DNA of 64,000 nucleotides. It comes from Macrotrachela quadricornifera. Lineage: Eukaryota > Rotifera > Eurotatoria > Philodinida > Philodinidae. The DNA lies in assembly GCA_022393335.1 (NCBI GenBank), contig JAJEKB010021880.1, positions 2,204,325 to 2,268,324 of the forward strand, given 5' to 3'. The notes beneath the pieces were generated by a model. It was given only the letters and a program-made list of their open reading frames with translations, was not told the origin of the DNA and searched no databases. A program made the translations under genes and the position numbers. Below, in pieces: positions 20,701 through 32,985 of the stretch; position 1 is the first letter of the stretch, and each line of letters starts with the position of its first letter.

Positions 20701-22384
20701 CTCATTCCCAAAATTGTTAGCATAGATATCCAGTTCTGTAAGCGTCTAACGAAAATAAAGAAACGCACTTCCATAGTAATGCCGCTGCAGGTACAATATT
20801 ACTGTATTTCGCTCCAATGCTTCACTTAAATGTCGAATACCCTCATCCCCAATCCTGTTAAACCAAAGCTGGAGTTGTAGAAGTGTCTAGAAAAAATGAG
20901 CAGCATAGTTTAATAGCAATAGCTGAGTAGGTACACTGCTACTGTGTTGTGTTTCAGTGCTTCACTGAGATATCGAACACCTTCGTCTCCAATGTGATTA
21001 TGTCGAAGATTGAGGTGTGTTAATGTCTGGTGAAAATATACAAATAAACTTTAATTAGTGGTAACATAGAAGACAGAATATTACGGTATTGTGTTTCAAT
21101 GCTTCACTAAGGTACCGAGCTCCTTCATCTGTATAGCTATGACTTTCAAGATTGAGTTTTCGAAGTGTCTGAAGAAATTGAAGAGATAAGCTTTATTTTA
21201 AACGACGCAATAGATAGAATGTTACCGTATTTTGCTCTATTGCTTGGCTCAGATGTTGAGCACCTTTATCTTTAACGTAGTTATAACAAAGGTCCAGTTC
21301 TCTAAGTGTCTAGACAAAATGAAGTAGTCAACTTTAATATCAATGAATAAGTAGATAGCACGCTACTCTGTTGTGTTGCAATCCTTCACTAAGACCTTGA
21401 ATACCTTCATGTTCAATAGCGTTAAATCCAATATTGAGTTGAGTAAGCGTCTACAGAAAATGAAAATTTTACCGTAACGACAGTGACTTATTTGATAAAA
21501 TACTACTGAATTATGTAGAAGAGCTTGCCCAAGAGCTTGAGCACCTTCATCCCTAATTCTATTGTGCGATAGATTTAATTGTATGAGTTTCTAAAAATAT
21601 TGAAGAAGCTGATTTTGACATCAAAGGACGAGTAGATAGAATATTACTGCATTATGTTGCAGAGCTTGGCCGAGAGCACGAATACCTTCATTTGCAATGC
21701 TATTATTCGATAGGTCCAATTGTATGAGCGTCTAGAGATTTTGAAGAAGTTAACTTCGACAGAAATGAAGAGATAGACAGAATCGTACTGTATTGTGTTG
21801 CAATAGTTGACTGATATGTTGAGCACCTTCATCTGTTATTTCGTTGCAACAAAGGTTTAGTTGTTGAAGTGTCTATAGAAAATTAAAAGATGGTTTTCGA
21901 TGGCATCGACGAATTAGATAGAATGTCACTGTATTATATTTCAATGCTTCACTAAGATATTGAACAGCTTTATCTCTTATTCTGCTTCTGTCAAGGTTGA
22001 CTTCTTTGAGCGTCTAAAAATAATAAAGAAATGGATTTTGATACCAACGAACAATTTGATAGGATGGTACTGTGTTGTGTCGCAAGGCTTCGCTTATATA
22101 TCGAACATCTTCAGGTTTAATTTTGATTCGGCTAAGGTCGAGTTGTGTAAATGCCTACAAAAGATTAAGAAACAGAATGTTGTAAGTGTGAAAGTGATAC
22201 TCAATCCAATGATTGCAGCATTTAAATGGTGACTTGAGTTTACCTGATATCTTTCGTAACTATTGGCAATAGTATTCATCCGGTGACATACAGTGCTTAA
22301 TGATAGAAATATTTCTACTTCACTGAAGTGATCTAATATTCGATAGCTCATCTCGACTGGTAATGTTTGTAATGATATGGGCAT
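17749..22384 (-). CDS. F-box protein with a long leucine-rich-repeat array, one repeat per exon; disrupted by a foldback insertion
   Basis: Exon 1 (22244-22384) encodes 47 residues with an F-box: LPVEMSYRILDHF, then FLSLSTVCHRMNTIA. It ends in a phase-0 donor (CAG/GTAAAC). About 22 exons of roughly 84 bp follow at a spacing of about 141 bp. Each encodes one 28-29-residue ribonuclease-inhibitor-type repeat, for example LTQLNLGGNKI-NEGARHLSEAL, and is bounded by GT and TAG sites around introns of about 55-60 bp. The last exon ends with the stop at 17749-17751 after TNSKIVIT. F-box proteins recruit targets to SCF ubiquitin ligases, and the LRRs would form the substrate-binding arc (family knowledge). 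The penultimate repeat exon is split by 1.3 kb of foldback DNA (17973-19286), so this copy may be inactive or truncated. The exact exon list is approximate. Confidence 0.78.
17973..19286. mobile_element. Nested foldback element inserted in an LRR exon (outer element)
   Basis: The outer ends are ACACTTTAC (17973) and its reverse complement ending at 19286. Inside, arms at about 18629-18880 and 19020-19270 are reverse complements (GTAACTTTACAAGTGTA, then ACAGTCGGTAAGGAT and further). The LRR coding sequence lies on both sides: TLKELEFGHNRIASRGG to the right and CARYFRKALKQNT to the left. No clean target duplication was found. Confidence 0.7.
18000..18603. mobile_element. 604-bp foldback element with 5-bp duplication, nested in the previous one
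   Basis: The arms (about 18000-18250 and 18345-18603) are reverse complements beginning T-ACGAGGGAAC and running through CCGTTTGGGCTCATAT. GTAAC flanks both sides (17995-17999 and 18604-18608). The element sits inside the left arm of the outer foldback, so it inserted later. Confidence 0.75.
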
Positions 22385-22789
22385 CGTGTTTCAAATTGGT
22401 GTTTGGTTTTCTATTTGGTTGATAAAATTAAATCGAAATCTTTATGCGTTACGTCTGAAATATAAAACTATCTTGTTTATTGAAGAAAAATAATCGAATA
22501 TATATATAATCAACGGTCCATCATCTATTGGAATTATCCCTGATAGTCAAGAGATGAATCTCGTGAATCACAACAGATGACGTCATAGGAAAAATACCTC
22601 CTAATAAGTTTCTATTTGGGCTGTTGAAACACTGGAAAGACAAACAAACGGCTACACCTATATTAGGTGGAGGCAAAAATCAGAAATGGTGACTGTCTAA
22701 AACATCTGATTCAATATTTTACACAATTACGCGGATAGAAAATTAAGGTGAGACAAAAGTGAGCTCCAAATTGTTAACTCTACAGGACT
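22385..22789. other. Upstream region of the first F-box/LRR gene
   Basis: No ORF is supported. The sequence is AT-rich near the ATG, with a TATATATA run at 22500. The promoter for the minus-strand gene should lie here, but no motif was assigned. Confidence 0.4.
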
Positions 22790-23780
22790 CTTTCTCTGAG
22801 TTTCACGTTGCCACCAGCGCCGTGGAGTTCATCATATCGAGCTAACTTTTTTGCACCACAAACAATTGAAGAATTAATTAAAGAATGGAAGACAAAGAAT
22901 AACAAACCAATTGGTGTTATCAGTAGATTTGGATATGGAAACGTTCTCTTCGTCTTCGCCAAGAACACACCGGCGCTCGATGATCTGCTGGACAAAAACA
23001 AATGACCAACGAAAATCTACGATATAGAATTCACCACAAATCAGCCAGAGGCATTACTCAAAATGTATTCTGTCGTCATAAGAGACTTTCAACTCACCTG
23101 AATATGTCCGCCTATATTTTGTCCCAATTAAAGATAATAAATGTAAAAAAAACGTTCCAAACACGATCATTTCACCAGCCAGTGTGCCAGTCCTCAATTG
23201 TATTTTAAATGTAGACAGCAACATTCACTGAAAAAAGGTTGTATAAATCAATTCATATGTGTAAATTGTGGTCAACTACATTTTCCAGGGCATTCTGCGT
23301 GCCCAGTAGTACAACAGAAAAGAAAGCAAACATCAAAGCCACAAAAGATAAATCGCGCACAAGTAGTAAATCAACAACAACAGCAACAATACCGACACTA
23401 CTCTCAACATCACTCGAGTGTTTTTCCACCATTGATAGCCAGTTCCAGTGTATTTCCATTCAGCCCCAGAGTTTAGCCAGCAAACACAACTGGGAGAACA
23501 GGAAATCATCGATCATATGCTACTGGCAGCAGAGAAAACATCTAATCGAAATGAACATGCTGAACAACTGATAGTATCTCTGTCCGAATCAATAAATCAA
23601 CAACTAGCGAATTTTGCAGCTTCAATAGCAACTCAAATTGCGAACATGGACAGAAAAATTGACATACACAATCAAAGACTGCACAATATTGCAAAGCAAA
23701 CAGAAGGCAATATTATTCCAGCATTACGCGAATTATCTAAAATTGTGGGTAATTTGCTAGAAACTGACACTCAATCGTAA
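22790..23780 (+). pseudogene. Broken LINE ORF1 (gag-like) with zinc knuckles
   Basis: Pieces in two frames line up as one decayed ORF1. 22808-23005 and 23198-23476 are in the same frame, separated by stops such as the TGA at 23003-23005. 23448-23780 continues after a frameshift. The middle piece carries a knuckle-like FKCRQQHSLKKGC and a CVNCGQLHFPGHSACP motif typical of LINE ORF1 proteins, followed by a Gln-rich stretch. The last piece is helical (SINQQLANFAASIATQIANMD). No endonuclease or reverse transcriptase follows, so the element is truncated after ORF1. It is a different family from the intact LINE at 5-10 kb. Confidence 0.65.
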
Positions 23781-25071
23781 AATCCATAAGGAAAAATAAA
23801 CATTACCATGTACAAATGCAACTCAATACCTCCTCGAGAAAAATCAAATGACAACGCATCAAATACATCGACCTAAACGACATCGACCAGTGACTAGGGA
23901 TGAGACAATTACTTTACTTTTTGGAAAAGTAAATCAGATAAAGTCAACAAGTATCGTTCGTCGTCCCGATTTACTTGACTCTCGACTGTGTAATACAGAT
24001 ATTTTTACTGGATAGTCATAGCGATAGAAACAAAGTATTAGTAGTTTCGACTTCCGAATAGTGTCCCAAGAATTCTCCGTTATTACGGATACAAGTAACG
24101 CTCATCTAAAAATTCGCACATCCTTTTCTGAAAGAACATTTATTCACTAATAAATCCAGCTACACGTACAGTCGTAGATAAAGTATCATCATGGCTTGAT
24201 TTATCTATTTTCGATAGAAATATTTTGAAATCGAGCATCAAGTGCGTTTTTCAGTCGACGTCGTTCTGCTCCGCCACTCCCGACTGCTCGCATTCATGTA
24301 TGATATATATTTTGTGCAGTATTTGTATTCGGGAAATGAGTGACGATGGTTTTTAAAGAATACTCTCGCAATTTGTGCTAAAATACGCTGAAAGGCAACA
24401 CTCTGTGAGCTTTGCAGTCGGTCGTCGGCGTTGCTCCACCACTCACGACTGTTCCCGCCTATCTGTGATTTAAATTCTGTGTGAAACTTGCTGTTAAAGA
24501 AATGAGTATTTACAACCGAATTTTAACAAATATGACGTCTGGTTTGATAATCCAAATATTTGTGGAGAAATGATGCGCACCGGCGAACAATCACAAGCCA
24601 AGAACGAGATACATCTGGGGGGGGGGTTCTGTAGAGTATGCGTCCGAAACGTTGGTTACGAAGAGGGATCAAATAAATTCAATAACACTCGTATGGTCAC
24701 GTTAGTAATCGCAAACCTGATATGAATTGACCGCTGACACTCAATACCAGTATCAGTCGCAACACCATATTCTTCAACTTTTAAGGCTTTGCTCAAATTT
24801 TATCTTATCTTCAAATATTTCCTCACATCCTAATCTCATGTATCAACTGTTAGATAATGAAACTATTCATTTCTCGAAACAGAACTGAGGAAGAGAAGAG
24901 AGAAGATAAGAATAATAAGGAGACTAATAAGAGAGAATAGATATATTCACATCATCACATAGTGACAACAGGGAGAATGATTATGAGGGAATAGATATAT
25001 GGATGTCGTAACATACAGAGCACTCATTATTCTTCATAAATGAGATTGTTCTTTCACGTTGAGGTCACTAT
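23781..25071. other. Intergenic with one weak duplication and a G run
   Basis: Segments at about 24251-24345 and 24414-24510 are similar (CAGTCG, then CCACTC-CGACTG, ending in AAATGAGT), suggesting an old tandem duplication. A run of ten G lies at 24618-24627. No gene is seen. Confidence 0.4.
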
Positions 25072-26042
25072 ACTATTGTCCGTTTCAAAAAATAATGCTT
25101 CCCACTGTTTTTTAAATTACTCAAGAATGGAACGAGCTAGAGAACTGCAGTTTTCGTCAATCGACAGAAGTTTTGAGGGAGCACAAGTCTATCAAAAATC
25201 CAAGAGCTAGCCTTGTTTTGAAAGTACCATAGTTATTGAATTTTGGCTAGAGTCAGATATCGAATTATGAGAACTAAACAGCTCGTTGATTGTTCCTTCA
25301 TGAGAAGATAGCCTAGAGTCTCTGCTATCAATCTATGCAAGCTCGACTCTGATAACTACTGATCAGAAAATAGTTGTCAATAGAGTCGGACATTCTCAAT
25401 AAAGGCCGTGGCAATAGTTATTTTATACAAAAAACGATAAAAACACACGTTTCTATCTTTTAACATTAAGCTTTTTCGAACACAACAGATTTATGAGTAT
25501 AAATTTTTACTAATGCAACTTTTTTTTAAAGAAACGATTTTTTTGACGAGTTAAGATCAACTCGTTCAGAGCGTGGGCTAGTCGTTTTTTTTTCGGTGTT
25601 TTTCTGGCTAGATGGCATCTTTTGTATAAGATGACTATTACCGTGTCCTCTATTCAGAATGCCCGACTCTATTGACAACTATTTTCTGATTACTCAAACA
25701 AGAAAAAAGAGAAATTAGTGGATTGTAATAATAAACGATATCTCTCGAGCACAGTAGTTATCACAGTCGAACTGGCATAGATTGATAGTAGAGACCCTAG
25801 GCTATCTTCCCATGAAGGAGCAATAAAACAGCTCTTTAGTTTCGCATTATTTGACAACTGACTCTAGCCAAGATTCAACAACTATGGTACTTTCAAAACA
25901 AGGCTAGCTCTTGGATTTCTGGTAGAGTTGTGCTCCCTCAAACCCTCTGTCAATTGACAAAACTACAGTTCTCTAGCTCGTTGCATTTTTGAGTTATTCA
26001 AAAATCAGTAGAAAGCACTATTTTTTGAAATGGACAACACTG
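25072..26042. mobile_element. Large foldback element with inverted arms of about 370-420 bp
   Basis: The left arm (about 25072-25435) pairs with the right arm (about 25625-26042). Both contain GAGCTAGAGAACTG, CCAAGAGCTAGCCTTG and CCATAGTT-TTGAAT or their complements. A centre of roughly 190 bp separates them. The element is non-coding and no target duplication was resolved. Confidence 0.8.
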
Positions 26043-26911
26043 TTAAATATAAAATGACGTTCTGAAAAAATAAAACTTAACAGAAATCATAACGTTTTAA
26101 GGTGTTTATAAATCAGATCAAGATCCATAGGTTATGTCGACATTTATGATTTCAGCAGACATTCATGATGAATTCGACGTATTTAAAAGATTTGAGGACA
26201 TCTCGAAAGTATTTCCTCAGATTCTTGTTATTTCTCTCATTGGTATGGGCTATATGTGTCCCCTCCATTAAACTAATTTGAAAACCATAGTACGAGTTAA
26301 ACCGACAACTTCAAAGTATCAGATGGAGACGAGTTCGAAAATAGTTTTCATCTTCATCAGACGAGACATACTCTCTTCACGATAACAACTCTATGACATG
26401 GAAAAAAGAGTCATGCGTAGTTTGTCGAACTGCCCGAATCAGAACTTTAGACCATAAGTGAAGCCGGTCCACTTTTATAGCGACTGGTACCGTCATCAGT
26501 CTGAATAAGTCACACCGGTCGAACCGCAAAAGTTTGTTTGACCTGTGACTCATAAATACTCAGAAAGATCGATTTTTGTGTGGCATAGCTTCGAGATTGT
26601 ACATTATATCATTGATCCGATATATTTTGATTATTTTTTGAACTATTTGAATACATTTTTTACCGTAACTGGCACGTCATACGGTAAACCGGCCGGTCTG
26701 AAAACCTAGACCGGGCTCGGACCGAAACGGCCGATACCGATTCCATCTCTGCTTTAAAGGAAGATTCATGCAAATGCCCCGACATTTGTTAATTGAAAAT
26801 TAGTTCTGAAGTCCGATTTATCATTAGGCTCGACATTAAAGAACAATAAATACATTTATTTTTATAAGCTTCACACTGATTAGTCGATTTTGACACATCT
26901 GTTTTCTCTAA
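26043..26911. other. Intergenic, no gene
   Basis: It contains CCGGT/ACCGG-rich words at 26465-26530 and 26680-26740 that look like decayed repeat ends. Nothing else is supported. Confidence 0.4.
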
Positions 26912-27152
26912 AGTTGATTTTTAATCTTTTCGAAAAATTCACCCCTGCTCCCCCTCGGGTAGGGTCGAAAAATCAACATCGCCAAATTCTTGTTTTAACG
27001 CTTGCATCCTTGATCGAATGGCTTTTATTACGTTTTCAGAACCATGAGAACACATTCCCATAGCAAAGGGACAATTCCCATGATGTTGATTTTTCGACGC
27101 TATCCTGAGAGGGACCAGGGGTGAATTTTTTGAAAAACATAAAAATCGATTT
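26912..27152. mobile_element. Short inverted-repeat element (about 240 bp)
   Basis: The arms (about 26912-26980 and 27080-27152) are imperfect reverse complements. They share AAATTCACCCCTG and GTCGAAAAATCAACATC or complements. The 76-codon frame across it is a by-product. Confidence 0.65.
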
Positions 27153-28050
27153 AAAGGCCCAAAAATCAAACTAGTCTACTCAGCTCTTCGAGCTGATTCA
27201 GAATATCATATTCTTTTTGTCAGAAGCGCTAACTTTTCTCATCAAAATAAAACAAAAACCATCGAAAAACCCTCCAGATCGTACACTCTAAAAAAAAAAA
27301 GGTTTAAATTCTACAAAACCTAAACAAGTTCTTTCCCTATATATAGTGAAAGAATCTTTTGCACGAAATCTTTTTGAAGTTTCGTACAGAATCAAGAAAA
27401 GTTTCGTAGAAAAAACCAATCCTCAAAATTTTGTAGTAAATTCTACAGGTCTCGTACAAAATCCTGTGGATTGATTTTTTACTACGAAATCTTTTTTGGT
27501 TCTGTACAAAACTGTAAAAGGGATTGTAGTTTCTCCATAGTATTTTCAAGATATCGCTGGGTTACCCATCTTGTTTTCTAAATAACCTTATACTATTTTG
27601 AAGCTTTTTGAAAGGGCTACTGAATGAGACCAAGATCAGCTTGGACTGAGAAAGAAATAATTGCTACTTTCCATGAACAACGTCCACAGACCTCCACAAC
27701 CTAGACATACCGAGGCATTCTACTCTATATAGAGCCACATTTGTCAGTATTTTCCTATACTTATTTTTATACCATGTTGTAGCCCTTCGAAAATACTATA
27801 GAATAGAATGAAAATCAAGCTCATCAGTAGTGTTATTGACAGAAGAAGAAGCTGATTACTCACGATAGCTATTTACCATAAGTCTACCAATAGTCGTGAA
27901 CATCATAACCGACTGGGACGCACTGAAAAATTGCTAAAGTCTAAAAAAAAACTGAACGTGTTTCGCTCTCAGTCGCGATTTCCGATTGTGGCGAAAAATG
28001 GTCATATTTCGTCTATTATACGTGTGTACACACATGTTTCGGTGTTTTTG
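27153..28050. other. Intergenic; repeated TACGAAATC words
   Basis: TTTCGTA, GTACAAAAT and TACGAAATCTTTTT recur in both orientations between 27330 and 27540, but no ordered repeat unit could be defined. No gene. Confidence 0.35.
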
Positions 28051-28209
28051 ACGAAAAGATGTGTTTAAACACATTGAAGGGAGGACGAAAAATGGTCTTT
28101 TTTTTTATACGCGAGAATTGTGTTTGTAACCATGATTATATTTCGCGACTGTTAAAAAGCGACCATTTTTTGTCCTTTCTTCAATATGTTTAAATGAGTC
28201 TTTTCATCA
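28051..28209. repeat. Inverted repeat of about 48-bp arms
   Basis: 28051-28097 and 28162-28209 are imperfect reverse complements (GACGAAAAGATGTGTTTAAA against its diverged complement), separated by about 65 bp. Confidence 0.6.
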
Positions 28210-30690
28210 TAAAAGAAAGAGTAGTTGACAATTTTTTTTTTATTTTTTTAGAAAAATCTTTCTCGCTTTTATTCTCTTTCTCGTAGAGAAGAGTCTTAGA
28301 AACATAAATTGTTTGCTTACTTGTATGCTTGATTGCTTGTATGTCCGCGCAAGGTCAAAAAAACATTGTATTAATATTTTCTGTAAAACTTGGCCAAAAG
28401 GTAATCGGGGTCGAGGAAATCGAATCTGAGGTTAGCTTTTTAAAATTTTTTAACCCTTTGATTACGGATCACCCATATATGGTATTTGAAGTTTTGCAGA
28501 TAGTATCATCATTATAATACCATTTAGATTCTATCGAAAGGAATCCTCTCTTTTTCTCTTATCTTGGCAACATTATTGCGTCATCATCCCGCATTGCTAT
28601 GTGTGTATATGCTCTCTCTTGCATTCTGACATGCTTGTTTCTTACACTCTACCTCGCTCTAGTGAACTCTGGTATATTGTCTTTCTTTTCTGTTTCAGTG
28701 TCTTCTCTCGTACAAATAAAACTTCGATTCTATGCCAGAAACAACTTATATCTTTGGATATATTCTCACACAAGCGAAATAAATTCTAGTTATTCTACAT
28801 GTATTTTCACACAAACATTTTATTATTCGTATCTATTACGTAAAACTCTTTGCTCAATATGGCGACTTGTACAACTAATGATCCACATAATATGGAAATT
28901 GATGAAGTTAATTCATCAGATATAGATAGCGATGAATTATCATACTTTAAAACACTTCTAAATACTCTTATCCACTAATAAAGATTATTGCAGACTGTTT
29001 TAGAACGAAAAATAAAAGACTCATCTTTAAAAAAAAACCCGTAACGAAAAGGTTAATGTTGGTGCTGTCCTTGAATGTTTGTGGAAAACGTTCATTAGAA
29101 TAGTTTGATTTATTGAATTTTTGGATAAATATTCGATCATGGTTCGGTGATCATTAATTGTTGTTTGTATAGCCTTGGTGTCTGTATTTTCTGCTTTAAT
29201 ATCACCTCTTCTACGATCATTAGATTTATAAATATCAATTGGTTTCTCAAGTGATGGACAACAATTTCTTGATAGTGACTTATAAACTTGAGACTATGTT
29301 ATAAAACTTTGACAATTTTGATTAAATGCAGATTGATTAGTGTTATTATTATGATAATTTAATAATATATTAGGTGATGATAGAGAATAACATGAACGAA
29401 TAGTCAGATAATAATAAAAGAAGACGAAACAAAAATAATAATGATTTATTATTTGTATTTTTACTCTACTTGAAAATTATAGAGTGAATATATAGATTAA
29501 GCATAAACGGAAGTAGAAATATTTACCCAATAATTAATGATTTACTAATGATTGAAATGGATAAACGTATGCACAGAATGAAAGAGTAAAAATATCTAAG
29601 TTAGATTTTCATTTCATTTTAATAAAATATAAAGATAAAAGAAAAAATAGACTGTATTTAATGGGACATATGTGATCCCATACATTTTATCATCCTGTCA
29701 AGCAGGTGATCGTCAGTTGTGTATCGTCACCCGCACTTTTTTTATTTGCCTTATTCTTAAGTTGACGAAGAGAGGTAGAAAATTGATGGAACAAAGTTAG
29801 TTGAAAAGAGAATAAACGGATGAAAGATAGACAAAAGGAGAAATTTTGTTACAGTACACTTCTTATCGAGCAGTGATGCATTGTCCAAACGACGTGTTAC
29901 ACTTTCACGAGGGAAAAAAACAAACAACATGTATCAATTATTTCTCATAGTTATGTTTATGCAATGCGAGGCTAAAAAGACGTGATACAATCTGAGTATG
30001 AAACAAAAACCAAAAATCTTTTTTTATTTCTATAAATATAAATTTTGTAGAGTAAATTTTTAAAAATAACAGTTTTTATTAATAATCAAGGTTTCGATCA
30101 GCTTATTTACGATTTTCAAGAAAAACAACCTTGTATTGCCAATAAATCGCAAGTACTACGTATATTTAATACAAAAAGGAAATATATTTGTATAAATGTA
30201 TATTTGGCGGAGAAATTTTATAAAAACAAAAACTTAATTACTAATCGATGTTTCTATCAGCTACTTGAATAATATGAAGTGTTCAATCGCAGAGTTTAGT
30301 AGTTTTCTCGTAACGTTTACGTGGTGCGACAGGGATAGATCAATATATTATGAAGGAAATGTTTGCCTGATGTATATTCTATCTCTTAATGGATACGTTC
30401 ATCATTTGCTTTCCTTTGTTATCGGTAGTCGATTCTCGTTCCTCTTGGCATGCTAAATGGAATGGTACTTTTTTCTTTTTTTTCATGATGGAGATAATAT
30501 TTTATCGTATGCTGTCTGTTCTGTTCTCTTTTCGTTCTTCAGCGTTTTTCTCTTTCTCGTTTGAATATTCTGTTTAATAGCACATTGCACGCTGTTTTGT
30601 TGTAAGTTGATGGTAAATTATATTAAATAAAATACTATGTTTTTCAAGGCAGCTTTACTCTGTAAGTACTTGCTTAAATTTTTACCATTA
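28210..30690. other. Intergenic with no assignable gene
   Basis: A 39-residue ATG frame at 28859-28978 is acidic but has no family match I recognise. Segments near 30031 and 30191 look like an old tandem duplication (TATAAAT-TA-ATTT, then GTTTC-ATCAGCT). A stretch of about 75 bp near 28370-28445 resembles 59715-59790. Confidence 0.35.
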
Positions 30691-30699
30691 TCAACTGCG

Positions 30700-32985
30700 A
30701 ACGTCAACAATTATCTTTGGCGCCACTATATGGTCAGTTTGTAAAAGAACAACTTCGAATACAGAACTTAAAAAGTGCTATTACATTTATTCTTACTTAT
30801 AAGAATGAAGATTTAATGTCTACTTTCGCTCACTTTCGTTTTGCAAATCCTCATATAGCCGATACTAAATTAAGACAAATGTGTGCTCGTCATATTTTGC
30901 AAGCTGAAATGAAGTTCAAGCATCGTCTTTTGAGACGACTGGACGCAGAATTAAAACACAGTGTCTCTGGTATGGTTTATATTCGTTTCTCCATAACGAC
31001 AGATCCTTGATCCGATAATAAATCTAATTAATGAATTAAATCATGTATATCCACCTGAAAAACTCGATTAACCACATTTCGTACGTAATATGGAATATTC
31101 TTATGCATGCCTTTTAAATGTGCGAACTGCTTATCGGCACTACGAACAAAAATCATCTACTAAAGTTGTTCGTCACCAATTAACGTTAGTGCAATTGAGT
31201 GCTGTATCTGAATTACGTGAGACTGCGAATTCTTTTCGAAAAGTTGCTGAATCTGAACTGAAGAAAATTGGTGCCGAACATCGTAAAACTTTAAATACTC
31301 TTCGTTCTCTAGTTAAAAATAAATCGATCATTATTACTCGACTTGAAAAAGGAACGTGGCGTGGTCATCATGGATCATACAGATTATGTACAAAAAATGA
31401 ATGCAATAGTGGATGATCAATCTGCTTTTACTTTAATCAATCACGATCCAACGTTGGAGTATCTAAACTGCATAAAAAAGAAGAGAACTATCCGCTTCGA
31501 CCAATTATACCAGCGACGAAAACAGTAGCTTATGGACGTGGTAAAATGTTGGCTAATCGACTGAATACACTTCGTACTAGCTCGTAAAAAAATGGTCTCT
31601 TTTGATGTTACGAGCCTTTTTACTAAAGTTCCACTGATCTATACTATTACCTTGATATTTGATAAAATGTACCCTACGTGTTCTTCAATATATAAATATA
31701 AACAAAAAAGTCGTCTTTGTGTGAACTGCAGGAATAGATCGAATTTTGAACGTCTCCTTCGAATAATTACATCAAAATTGTTGATACTTTTATGTCACGT
31801 CTGAAGGAGTCTTTGATGGATCGCTTGAAACAAAGTGATGTTTGCGAATGGTATTGATATGTTGACGATACATTCAACCCATCGACCTGAAAAAGGTGGC
31901 TCTCTTTCTTTTATCTATGTATCGATTACCCGGTCATCTGAAATAAAGAAACATTTACCGGTCTCATGATCAAGTGGAATTCATTTGTACCTACAAGTTA
32001 CAAAAAGTCGAGTATTGTTACAATAATAAAAAGAGGTCTATCTACGTGTTCCACATACTCATCACTGGCTATTGAATTCGAGAATATTCGTGAAATTGGT
32101 TTACATTATGGTTACCCACTATCGTTCATCGATACTCGAATAGGTATTGGATTAAGTAAACACTTGAAAAAATCGACAAAACCAGGTGCTACGGCTGTTG
32201 GATGCGAAAAACAGCAGATGCACATGGAGATACCATATACTGATTTAGCTACAAATATATTTAAGAAGAAACTAACTCGCATTGCTGGAAAAATTCACCC
32301 CGATCATTTGCAATCCGACATCGTGTATTCCGTTAAGTGTAGTGACTATGGTGATCTATATGTTGATGAAATCGAAAGACAGGCAATAAGACGACTATGG
32401 GAGCATAGGACACCAAAATTACTGTTCAAGGAACAATTGATTTATCATGATTAGGGAACTACGACAAACATCACAGAACACTGGCACTGTATCCAAATCC
32501 TGAAACATTAACTCGCGGCACATACAATCGCCAACAAAACAGAACATCAAACAAGCAACATATGAATATCAATCTACAAAACACAAAGAAATCTAAGAAA
32601 TCGGCAATATCTCGACATTAACAACAAACCGGGTATCACATGAACTGGGAACGTTTCAATGTTGTATGGCAAGATAGTAACAGCTATAAATTACTTCTTA
32701 AAGAATTCTCAGTAATTAAAGCATATGAAACATCCTGAAACCAAACTACACATTTCGTCCCATTACTTCTATATCTTGAAGGCTTACCCCGCCGTGTAAT
32801 GTCGAAGCCCGATTTTAACACATAAAAAAACTTCATCATAAATTAGATTAGCACACATCAATTTCTTCACTTACCTATACCAATCATGTATGTTCTCGTA
32901 ACACATATATGGTACATGGAAATGGCCTTGAGAATGGACATATAATCGTTCGAAACGTCGAATAAATAAAATGATTGATTAAAAT
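30700..32985 (+). mobile_element. Decayed Penelope-like element with GIY-YIG endonuclease remnant
   Basis: Protein pieces occur in the order known for Penelope-like elements. 30717-31010 has the N-terminal block (RIQNLKSAITF, KFKHRLLRR). 31090-31530 has the pre-RT block ending LVKNKSIIITRLEKG and VVIMDHTDYVQKMNAI. 31592-31660 has SFDVTSLFTKVP. 31966-32454 has the RT thumb and a GIY-YIG-like block (IVYSVKCSDYGDLYVDE, then EHR). 32640-32825 is a tail with a stop inside it. Past the coding part, TTCGAAACGTCGAATAAA at about 32950 resembles the 3' end of such elements. Many frameshifts and stops make it inactive. Confidence 0.75.
30717..32825 (+). pseudogene. Penelope-like reverse transcriptase/endonuclease pseudogene
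   Basis: In this family a telomerase-related reverse transcriptase is followed by a GIY-YIG nuclease. Here the catalytic YxDD region of the RT lies in a heavily damaged stretch (31800-31960) and cannot be read cleanly. The nuclease motif YVDE replaces the usual YIG-T. The tail MNWERFNVVWQDSNSY (32640 onward) matches the post-nuclease segment but carries an in-frame TGA. The presence of a nuclease places it with EN-plus Penelope types and not with the EN-lacking Athena group (family knowledge). Confidence 0.7.

Noticed and set aside
32880..32960. Hammerhead ribozyme at the 3' end of the Penelope-like element (CGAAACG word)
   Set aside because: The GAAAC part and a 3-bp stem III can be drawn, but the CTGANGA core has two mismatches and no stem I is evident.
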